From CAYWTX01 sp964461295 (GTDB lineage: Bacteria; Planctomycetota; Phycisphaerae; SM23-33), in assembly GCA_964461295.1 (NCBI GenBank), contig CAYWTX010000051.1, positions 1 to 6,818 of the forward strand: a stretch of 6,818 nucleotides of DNA. Direction: 5' to 3'. Within the stretch, counting starts at the first letter, position 1. Each line of letters opens with the position of its first letter. The translations under genes were made by a program, and so were the position numbers. Below the pieces are notes generated by a model, which saw only the letters and a program-made list of their open reading frames with translations, ran no database searches and was not told where the DNA came from. This document shows positions 1 through 5,673 of the stretch, one piece after another.

Positions 1-978
1 CGCCTCCCACACCATCGCAAGCCCGTCGTAGTTGGCGCCGGGCTGCTCCATCTCGCGGGCGATCTGGCGGGCATGCACCTCCCACGCCTGCGCCTCGCCT
101 TGCAGGGGCAGGTGCAGCATCATCGCGATGAAATGCTGGTAGTCCTGGGCGTACTGGGGCGGGACCTTGATCTCCACGATGCTCGAACTCTTCGCGAATG
201 CCACCCTCTCCCGCTCGCCGAACCGCTGGTTGATCCGCCGCTGGATCATGTCGCACCGCTGGTAATCCGGTTCCTGCAGGGCCAGACTCAGCGGTCGCGA
301 CACGCGGCACGTGGCGCCCCCAATCAGCCGCCCTTCCCGGAACCGCGGCGCATCCGACGGACGGTCGGGCTCCAGGAACGGGTTGATGAACACCGACCCC
401 TGGGCGCGCGCCCACTCGCGGCTGCGAGCCTCCGGCGCGCTGCCCTCCCCCGCCGCCATGTACATGCTCCACGGAAGAAGGATGCCGCCGTCCAAGCTCT
501 TCGTGCTGGTGCGGCTGAGGGCGGAAATGTTCACATCGAACCTGTACCCGGCCGGCGCGCCCGGCGGTATCGCGCCGACGAACCGCACGACCGCGGTGTC
601 CTTGTCGGCGATGATCTCCGACGGCGTTGCGCCGGCCGTGCCGTGCGTCGGCGAGCCGACCTTCATCTTCAGCATGTACTGGACAATCTGTTCCTTGACG
701 GTCGGCGGAGCGTCGCCCGAACCGTTCTTGCCCAGTCCGACCACCAAGCCGTGACCGTCGACGAGCAGCCCGCCGCCGCCGGCGATGCCCGCGAACTCGC
801 CGACCGTCCCCTCCACGTCGGCAGGCGCCGGGGCCTCCACCTTCCTGGCGGGCTTCGTGGACTTCTCGAACTTCCAGAAGTCCCCAAAGGCCTTCATGTC
901 GCTCTCGCCGCAGCCCCCGGCGATCCCGCCGAGCAACACCGCCAATGCGACCGCGACAGCCCGTCCAGTATGCATCAT
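1..978 (-). CDS. FlgI-like (flagellar P-ring-like) lipoprotein, 3' end missing
   Basis: Partial gene: 326 codons are read from ATG 978 to the window edge with no stop. An N-terminal signal (residues 1-22) ends at GIAGGC, with Cys23 as the probable lipidated residue. The box is imperfect (Ala at -3), so lipidation is likely but not certain. Residues 59-89 (VGEFAGIAGGGGLLVDGHGL, then VVGLGKNGSGD) match the start of mature FlgI, where the pattern is I-x-G-Y-G-L-V-V-G-L-x-G-T-G-D. Residues 141-175 (FDVNISAL..TKSLDGGILLP) match the FlgI segment around 'VSSMGNAKSLRGGTLL'. Residues 215-290 (GRLIGGATCRVSRPL, then DYQRCDMIQRRIN and IVEIKVPPQY) match the FlgI block with the 'NGAIIER', 'A..I..AIN' and 'V.VRVP' motifs. 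After about residue 291 the sequence no longer looks like FlgI. FlgI forms the periplasmic P-ring at the peptidoglycan, but no flagellar genes are seen here, so I infer an envelope role with unknown partner. A second ATG directly follows (975); AGGTGG lies immediately upstream and suits the second ATG better. The gene lies 71 bases after the LysM gene and is probably co-transcribed with it. Confidence 0.8.
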   Translation of the reverse strand, partial: MMHTGRAVAVALAVLLGGIAGGCGESDMKAFGDFWKFEKSTKPARKVEAPAPADVEGTVGEFAGIAGGGGLLVDGHGLVVGLGKNGSGDAPPTVKEQIVQYMLKMKVGSPTHGTAGATPSEIIADKDTAVVRFVGAIPPGAPAGYRFDVNISALSRTSTKSLDGGILLPWSMYMAAGEGSAPEARSREWARAQGSVFINPFLEPDRPSDAPRFREGRLIGGATCRVSRPLSLALQEPDYQRCDMIQRRINQRFGERERVAFAKSSSIVEIKVPPQYAQDYQHFIAMMLHLPLQGEAQAWEVHARQIAREMEQPGANYDGLAMVWEA

Positions 979-1049
979 CCACCTACTGCCTGAAATAGTC
1001 ACACCTTCCACGTACCCATGCCGCGCGATCGATCCCCCGGCCCCCGGCC

Positions 1050-2642
1050 TCAATCGAATACCGGCCTCGGCGAATCCTCCACCGCACCGCCCCGCGGCGG
1101 GCGCGGCGCCGACGGCGGCGGCGGCTTTGCCGTGGGCGACGCCGCACGCGACGTCGCCCCCGCGGGACGCGATGTCGGGCCGCGAGGAGCAAAGTCGGAC
1201 CTCATCGACTCGGTCAACTCCGGGTAGACCATCTGTTGGCCCTGCCGCAGCGATCCGCTCATCACGGTAGGGTTGGCTTTGGCGATCAACGGCCAGTACT
1301 TCCCGTCGCCGTACACCTTCTGCGCAATGCCCCAGAACCCCGCGTCGCCCTTCTGCACCGTGTAGACCTTCTGGCCCGGCGCGGGCGTCACGTCCATCGG
1401 GGCAGGCTTGCTCGTTGGCGCCGCGATCTGCCCGCCGGTCCCGCTGCCGACGTCCACGATCCCCCCGGCCGTGCCGACCCCCGCCGGCGCCGTCGTCGGC
1501 AACGCCGACTTGGGCGGCGCGACGAGTTTGTCGCCCGCCTTCAGCGTGCTGCTGCTGACCTTGGGGTTGGCCGCCGCGATCACGGTCCAGTACTTCCCGC
1601 TGCCGTAAAGCTTCTGTGCGATGCCCCAGAACCCGGCGTCGCCCTTTTGCACGACGTACGTGCCGGCCTCGCCGGCCGGCGGCGGCGCAGCGGCGGCACT
1701 GGCGCCCGCGCCGCGCGCCGGGGCCGCGCCCGGCTTGGGCGGGATCGTCAGCTTCACCCCCGGCTTCAGGGCATTGGAGTCAACCGACGGGTTCGCCTTG
1801 GCGATCAGCGGCCACAGCCGGCCGTCGCCATACACCTTCTCCGCGATCGCCCAGAAACCCGAGTCGCCCTTCTGCACCTCGTAGGCGCCCGGCGCGCCGG
1901 CCACCGGTGCCACCGGTGCCACCGGAACAACGGGTTTGGGCAGAAGCGGCGGGGCGTCCTCGATCACCGGCGTGACGGGCGGCTCGACAGCCTTGGGCGC
2001 CGGCGGCGTCTCGCGGATCGTCGGCGTGACGACTTCGGAGGCCGGGGCGGCCAGGACGGGCGAAGGCGCCGCAGCCAACGAGAGCGGAACGTCCGCGATC
2101 TTCGGCGTTTCCTCGCGGATGGTCGGCGCCACCACCGGTTCGGGGGCCGGCGGCGTGTCGGTGATCTTCGGCGCCGGCGGGGCATCCGTCACGGGCGATG
2201 TGTCGATGATCTTCGCCGGGGCCGGCGGGACGTCGGCGATCTTCGGGGCCGGCTCTTCGTGGATCTTCGTGGCGACGACCGGCTCGGGCTTCTGCGCCGG
2301 CGGCGTCTCCCGAATTGCCGGCGTGATCGCCGGCTCGCTCGGCGGCGGAGTGTCGACGATCCCCCGGATCGGCGGCGTCTGGCGGACAGTGGGCGACGAC
2401 TCGTGAATGGCCGGCGGAGGCGGCTCGGCTGCGCCCTTGCCGGCCCTGGCCGCCAACGTGTTGAACGCCGGAAGGGACGGCCCGCCATCGGTCTTGTCCT
2501 TGCCGGCGTTGGCGTCCCTGGCCACTTCGCCCGGATTGTTGGCGTCGATGCTGCTCGGCGACGCGAACACGGCATAGTAGACGGCCACCGAGATGACGGC
2601 CAGAATCCCGACCGAGATCCCAACCTTAAGATCAGTTCGCAT
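1050..2642 (-). CDS. Membrane-anchored, proline-rich protein with three LysM domains
   Basis: A protein of 530 residues. The N-terminus MRTDLKVGISVGILAVISVA and following residues to about 27 form one hydrophobic segment after a short positive tail. This is an uncleaved anchor or signal-anchor, which puts the rest outside the cytoplasmic membrane. Residues about 72-245 are a low-complexity Pro/Ala/Val spacer with recurring units such as TIRETPPAP and KI(A/T)D(V/T)PPAP. Three LysM modules follow at about 253-302, 328-377 and 426-475, each starting Y-x-V-Q-K-G-D-(S/A)-G-F-W and containing YG(D/S)G(K/R)xW and ANP. The tail (about 480-530) is Pro/Ser/Arg-rich and disordered. LysM domains bind N-acetylglucosamine-containing glycans, so peptidoglycan attachment is likely. 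No catalytic domain is visible. The frame stays open upstream to 2900, but I chose ATG 2642. It has AGGAG eight bases upstream and begins the typical membrane segment, while the upstream part lacks protein-like character. It lies upstream of the FlgI-like gene on the same strand. Confidence 0.88.
   Translation of the reverse strand: MRTDLKVGISVGILAVISVAVYYAVFASPSSIDANNPGEVARDANAGKDKTDGGPSLPAFNTLAARAGKGAAEPPPPAIHESSPTVRQTPPIRGIVDTPPPSEPAITPAIRETPPAQKPEPVVATKIHEEPAPKIADVPPAPAKIIDTSPVTDAPPAPKITDTPPAPEPVVAPTIREETPKIADVPLSLAAAPSPVLAAPASEVVTPTIRETPPAPKAVEPPVTPVIEDAPPLLPKPVVPVAPVAPVAGAPGAYEVQKGDSGFWAIAEKVYGDGRLWPLIAKANPSVDSNALKPGVKLTIPPKPGAAPARGAGASAAAAPPPAGEAGTYVVQKGDAGFWGIAQKLYGSGKYWTVIAAANPKVSSSTLKAGDKLVAPPKSALPTTAPAGVGTAGGIVDVGSGTGGQIAAPTSKPAPMDVTPAPGQKVYTVQKGDAGFWGIAQKVYGDGKYWPLIAKANPTVMSGSLRQGQQMVYPELTESMRSDFAPRGPTSRPAGATSRAASPTAKPPPPSAPRPPRGGAVEDSPRPVFD
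1218..1886 (-). repeat. Three LysM-coding repeats
   Basis: Three homologous units encode the LysM domains at about 1737-1886, 1512-1661 and 1218-1367. The second and third are also close at DNA level: over the 75-base stretches 1578-1652 and 1284-1358 I count about 11 differences. This points to internal duplication. The linkers between the units are Ala/Pro/Gly-rich and not alike. Confidence 0.75.
1900..1926 (-). repeat. 9-base tandem repeat, three copies
   Basis: Three consecutive copies of gccaccggt on the plus strand (the last base of the third copy differs) encode the V-A-P-V-A-P-V-A-G stretch just before the first LysM domain. The unit is a multiple of three, so a gain or loss of copies would keep the frame. 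Confidence 0.8.
1908..2429 (-). repeat. Degenerate Pro-rich repeat region inside the LysM gene
   Basis: This part encodes residues about 72-245 of the LysM protein. It is built from imperfect units of roughly 10-20 residues around the patterns T-I-R-E-T-P-P-A-P and K-I-x-D-x-P-P-A-P, with acidic and basic residues alternating between prolines. It probably forms an extended spacer that carries the LysM modules away from the membrane. The number of units is likely to vary between relatives. Confidence 0.65.
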
Positions 2643-2650
2643 TGGCGTGG

Positions 2651-2655
2651 CTCCT
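2651..2655 (-). promoter_or_regulatory. Ribosome binding site that sets the LysM start
   Basis: AGGAG on the minus strand, eight bases before ATG 2642. It decides between this start and the earlier in-frame ATG at 2900, which would add 86 residues without recognisable features. Confidence 0.7.
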
Positions 2656-2684
2656 GCCTCTTTCCCACGGCGTTTCGCGCAATC

Positions 2685-2714
2685 ATTAGACCGGCGACCG
2701 CCCACAAGATGCAA
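2685..2714 (-). promoter_or_regulatory. Possible sigma-70-type promoter for the LysM gene
   Basis: On the minus strand TTGCAT (2714-2709) and TCTAAT (2690-2685) are 18 bases apart. The -10 box matches the consensus in five of six positions, the -35 box in three. Transcription would begin about 35 bases before the start codon. The match is suggestive only, since chance matches are common and the sigma factor preferences of this organism are unknown. Confidence 0.35.
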
Positions 2715-2909
2715 CCGAATTCCGGCCTCGCGCAGCCGGCGGACGCGCCAAGGCCATCCCGCAGTCACGAGGGCACATAACGGCAGACGCGGACGAAGCG
2801 CAGCCAGTCCGCCCAACCGTGGCTTCCATCCAGAACCCCATAGGGACAACGCAACGCCGGCGAGACGTTCCGTCGTTCCCGCTCCCGAGACCCGTGCCAC
2901 GACCGCCGC

Positions 2910-4784
2910 CTATTTCCTCGTCTTGCCGGGCCAGTCCAGGACGGCGCCAGTCTCGGCCGAGGTGGCATGGGCGGCGTAACGGCCGAGCATGCCGTGGGTG
3001 ACCTGCGGCGGGCGGGGCTTGTACGCCTTTCGCCGACGCGCAAACTCCGCCGCCGACACGCGGGCGTTGAGCTTCCCGGCCGGCAGATCGATCTCGATGA
3101 TGTCGCCGTCGGTCAGCAGCCCGATCTCGCCGCGGGCGGCGGCTTCGGGGGCGATGTGCCCGATCGCCGGCCCGCTGGTGCCGCCGCTGAACCGCCCGTC
3201 CGTGATGAGGAAGCACTTGTCGTACAGCCCGAGGCCCTTGATGTAGCTGGTGGGCGCGAGCATCTCCTGCATGCCGGGCCCGCCGCGCGGGCCCTCGTTG
3301 CGGATGACCACCACGTCGCCGGGCTTCACTTTGCCGCTGAGGATGACGCGGCAGGCGTCTTCCTGGCTCTCACAGATCGCCGCCTTCCCGGTGAAGCGAT
3401 ACATGGAGGGGCTCAGGCCCGCCTGTTTGACGATGGCGCCGTTGCGGGCGATGTTGCCGTACAGGACGACCAACCCGCCCTTGGCGGTGAACGCGCGTTC
3501 GATCGGGCGGATCACGTCCTGAGCGTCGAGCTTGCCGGCGTTGCGCACCGGCAGCTTCGCGGGGCGCTGCCCCCGCAGCATGGCTCGCACCTGCTCAACG
3601 CCGCGCCCGGTGGCCTTCCAGCCCTCGGCGTACATCTTCCTCGCGGCCGGGGAAATCCTCTTGCCGCGCAGCGACCATTTCACCAGGTTGTCCATCACGC
3701 TTTCGCCGGTGACGGTCATGCAGTCGGTGTGGACCAGCTCGGGCTTGTCCCACCAGAGTTGCCCCATGATCGTGTGGATGCCGCCCGCGCGGTGCACGTC
3801 CTGCATGTGGTAGGTGCGCCCCTCGGGCGTCGACGACGGCGCCACGCGGCAGATGTTCGGCGTGCGGGCCGACACGCGCTCGATGTCCTTGAGGCCGAAC
3901 TTCACGCCCGCTTCGCTCGCCATCGCCAGCAAGTGCAGCACGGTGTTGCTCGATCCGCCCATGGCCATGTCCACCGTGAAGGCGTTCTCGAACGCCTTCC
4001 TGCTCATGATGCTCTGCGGCAGCAGGGGCCAGGTCTTCTTGCAGCCCCCGCGGGACCACTCGCCGGCCATCTTCACGATGCGCTTGGCGGCTGCGGCGTA
4101 GAGGTCCATCCGCGCCGGCGAAGTCGCCAGGCACGTGCCGTTGCCCGGCAGCGCCATGCCGATCGCCTCGCACAGGCAGTTCATGCTGTTGGCGGTGAAC
4201 ATGCCGCTGCACGAGCCGCAGCCGGGGCACGTGTTGCACTCGTACTCGGCCACCTGCTTGCCCGTCATCTTGCCCGTCCGCAACTGGGCGACGGCGTAGA
4301 ACTGGTCGATCAGGTCCACGTCGCGTCCAGCCACGCGCCCGGCCTCCATCGGCCCGCCGGAGACGAAGATGGCCGGCACGTTCAGCCGCAGTGCGGCCAG
4401 CAACATGCCGGGGATGACCTTGTCGCAGTTGGGGATGCAGATCATCGCGTCGAACTGGTGGGCTTCCATCATCGCCTCGACGCTGTCGGCGATCAGTTCG
4501 CGGCTGGCGAGCGAATACTTCATGCCCGCGTGGCCCATGGCGATGCCGTCGCAGATGGCGATGGTGTTGAACTCAAACGCCGTGCCGCCGGCGGCTCGCA
4601 CCTGCTTCTTGACGTACTGGCCCACGGCGTCCAGATGCACGTGCCCGGGCACCACGTCGGTGTAGCTGTTGACGACGGCGATAAACGGCTTGCGGATGTC
4701 CGCGTCGGTCAGGCCGGTGGCCTTGAAGAGACTGCGGTGCGGCCCGCGCTGGTCGCCCTTCTTCACGTTGTCGCTTCGCATCAT
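2910..4784 (-). CDS. ilvD: Dihydroxy-acid dehydratase
   Basis: A protein of 624 residues. It dehydrates 2,3-dihydroxy-3-methylbutanoate and 2,3-dihydroxy-3-methylpentanoate to the 2-oxo acids, the common penultimate step of valine and isoleucine synthesis (it also leads to leucine and pantothenate), in the cytoplasm. Visible family motifs: NSYTDVVPGHVHL (40-51), CDGIAMGHAGMKYSL (78-92), PNCDKVIPGM (118-127), SGGPMEAG (142-149), CPGCGSCSGMFTANSMN (186-202), GGSSNTVLHLLA (276-287), EGPRGGPGMQEML (497-509) and TDGRFSGGTSGPAIGH (528-543). Cys120 and Cys192 are expected iron-sulfur ligands, and Ser533 is in the position of the proposed catalytic serine. Length and the central part (about 350-425) resemble the long E. 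coli type (616 residues) more than the roughly 560-residue type. The start ATG 4784 has GGAGAG nine bases upstream; a second ATG follows at once. The start overlaps the stop of the toxin-like gene by ATGA, which suggests translational coupling. No other ilv or leu gene is in the window. Confidence 0.97.
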   Translation of the reverse strand: MMRSDNVKKGDQRGPHRSLFKATGLTDADIRKPFIAVVNSYTDVVPGHVHLDAVGQYVKKQVRAAGGTAFEFNTIAICDGIAMGHAGMKYSLASRELIADSVEAMMEAHQFDAMICIPNCDKVIPGMLLAALRLNVPAIFVSGGPMEAGRVAGRDVDLIDQFYAVAQLRTGKMTGKQVAEYECNTCPGCGSCSGMFTANSMNCLCEAIGMALPGNGTCLATSPARMDLYAAAAKRIVKMAGEWSRGGCKKTWPLLPQSIMSRKAFENAFTVDMAMGGSSNTVLHLLAMASEAGVKFGLKDIERVSARTPNICRVAPSSTPEGRTYHMQDVHRAGGIHTIMGQLWWDKPELVHTDCMTVTGESVMDNLVKWSLRGKRISPAARKMYAEGWKATGRGVEQVRAMLRGQRPAKLPVRNAGKLDAQDVIRPIERAFTAKGGLVVLYGNIARNGAIVKQAGLSPSMYRFTGKAAICESQEDACRVILSGKVKPGDVVVIRNEGPRGGPGMQEMLAPTSYIKGLGLYDKCFLITDGRFSGGTSGPAIGHIAPEAAARGEIGLLTDGDIIEIDLPAGKLNARVSAAEFARRRKAYKPRPPQVTHGMLGRYAAHATSAETGAVLDWPGKTRK

Positions 4785-5140
4785 GTTTGGTGGCTCTCCG
4801 CTATACGCACTGTCTTCTCGGTCGCTACTGTGAAACGCCCCTCCAACCTATCCGCGTACTTATCGGGCAATCGGCGCAGGACATCAATCTTGTTCTGCGT
4901 GCGCTCGTTCGCCAGGCGGAGCAGAATGAGTCCGCTGTGCGGCAGACGATGCCGATAGATTCGTTCGGCGAATCGCTTGCCGCAAGTGAGGAGTACTCGA
5001 TGTGTTTCATCTGCCATCACGAGAACCTGCAAATCGGCGATGCCCCTTGCCTGATGATAAACGGAGAAGACATCATGCCCCCACTCGGCGAGCTGCTTGG
5101 CAACCCTCGGGCCGACGCATTCGCCGACAACGAACCTCAT
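4781..5140 (-). CDS. DUF5615 (PIN-like) toxin-family protein, acidic site degenerate
   Basis: A protein of 119 residues, the usual size for DUF5615 proteins, which are PIN-like and often sit beside DUF433 antitoxins as putative RNase toxins. The family layout is clear: N-terminal MRFVVGECVGPRVAKQL, then GHDVFSV (21-27), ADLQVLVMA (35-43), RVLLTCGKRFAE (48-59), LPHSGLILLRL (66-76) and a C-terminal FTVATEKTVRI strand. However, residue 6 is Gly where the family has Asp (V-D-E-N), and TCGKRF (52-57) stands where T-x-D-x-D-F is usual, so two more acidic positions are Gly54 and Arg56. Glu7 and Asp36 remain. Nuclease activity is therefore doubtful; an inactive partner or decaying gene is possible, though the frame is intact. 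AGGA lies eight bases before ATG 5140. The start overlaps the antitoxin stop by ATGA and the end overlaps the ilvD start the same way. Confidence 0.85.
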   Translation of the reverse strand: MRFVVGECVGPRVAKQLAEWGHDVFSVYHQARGIADLQVLVMADETHRVLLTCGKRFAERIYRHRLPHSGLILLRLANERTQNKIDVLRRLPDKYADRLEGRFTVATEKTVRIAESHQT

Positions 5141-5412
5141 GCCGCTGTTCCTGATTCAAACGGAACAAATGCCGTATCCTCAAGGGACTTGGAGGCAAAC
5201 AGCAGGCAGGCCTGGATGTCCTCGGGCGTAAGCCCATCGTACTCGGCGGGGATGTCCGAAGCGGACTGCCCGTGCGCCAGCAAGCTCAGAATGAAATCTA
5301 CGGTTAGCCTGGTACCGCGAATCACAGGCTTGCCGGCCATGACTTCCGGGCCAGCAGCTATGCGCGCCAGCAGTTGTATGTCCGTCAATTTCGTTTTGCC
5401 TTCCACAACCAT
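5137..5412 (-). CDS. DUF433 family antitoxin-like protein
   Basis: A protein of 91 residues. The DUF433 signature is strong: AGPEVMAGKPVIRGTRLTVD (20-39) followed by a helical part, FILSLLAHGQSASDIPAEYD (40-59) and GLTPEDIQACLLFA (60-73). DUF433 proteins carry a helix-turn-helix-like fold and commonly act as the antitoxin and likely autorepressor for a neighbouring DUF5615 protein, exactly the arrangement here: its TGA overlaps the toxin ATG by four bases. The start is uncertain. ATG 5412 lacks a clear ribosome binding site, whereas GGAAGG followed by TTG at 5388 could give a product of 83 residues. The conserved domain is unaffected by the choice. Cellular role (regulation, addiction or none) cannot be told from the sequence. 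Confidence 0.88.
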   Translation of the reverse strand: MVVEGKTKLTDIQLLARIAAGPEVMAGKPVIRGTRLTVDFILSLLAHGQSASDIPAEYDGLTPEDIQACLLFASKSLEDTAFVPFESGTAA

Positions 5413-5424
5413 GATACCGCATGG
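5409..5424. promoter_or_regulatory. Small inverted repeat at the antitoxin start, possible operator
   Basis: CCATG and CATGG flank six bases and overlap the antitoxin ATG. On the minus strand TATCAT, five of six matches to a -10 box, lies in the same place. Toxin-antitoxin operons are often autorepressed through palindromes at the start. The arms are only five bases, so this may be chance. Confidence 0.2.
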
Positions 5425-5673
5425 GGCAGATTACAGGAACCCCTGCGGCAGAATGCGAGCCGGTCGCGTCGCCACAAGCGGCCTTTCAGGCGGCGATGGC
5501 CTCTTTCGTTCAGCCACGTTCCTCATGCGGCCATTTTGCCGCGCCGACTGGCCCATTTCGAGGTCAGGTTTTTCCGGGCGCTGCTTGGAACAAAAGCGTG
5601 GCGGCGGCGTCCAACATGCAGGTTCCGGCCCCGTGGTCGGCAAGCGGCCGAGGGGACCGATCAGGAGTCCACG
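5413..5673. other. Divergent intergenic region
   Basis: 261 bases between the antitoxin-like gene (minus) and the secreted protein gene (plus). It should hold the promoters of both, but I see no convincing pair of -35 and -10 boxes. A weak hairpin-capable GCGGC/GCCGC pair is around 5527-5542. Open frames across it look like shadows. Confidence 0.5.

Larger units (their letters stand above)
2643..2909. other. Gap between ilvD and the LysM gene
   Basis: 267 bases without a convincing gene. An open frame continuous with the LysM gene crosses it, but its translation is Arg/Gly/Leu-rich and resembles no family I know. The part near the LysM gene has the possible promoter and ribosome binding site. 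I found no strong hairpin followed by a T run that would mark an ilvD terminator. Confidence 0.6.

Noticed and set aside
73..993. Plus-strand open frame opposite the FlgI-like gene
   Set aside because: The minus strand encodes a lipoprotein signal and ordered FlgI motifs; the plus-strand product is Arg/His-rich and featureless.
1030..1049. GATCGATC palindrome and GGCCGGGGG repeats between the LysM and FlgI-like genes as a terminator
   Set aside because: No long stem with a following T run on the minus strand. The short gap and same orientation favour co-transcription.
1236..2780. Long plus-strand open frame opposite the LysM gene
   Set aside because: It mirrors the Pro/Ala-rich LysM gene and gives an Arg-rich low-complexity product without a known domain. 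The minus-strand reading has an anchor and three LysM modules.
2643..2900. N-terminal extension of the LysM protein to ATG 2900
   Set aside because: The extension has no recognisable segment, would bury the membrane anchor inside the protein, and lacks the good ribosome binding site seen before ATG 2642.
2967..4958. Long plus-strand open frame opposite ilvD
   Set aside because: ilvD on the minus strand is certain from its motifs. The antisense product is His/Arg/Ala-rich, typical for GC-rich shadow frames.
5527..5542. GCGGC/GCCGC pair as a terminator or attachment site
   Set aside because: The stem is only five bases with no T run and no matching copy elsewhere in the window.
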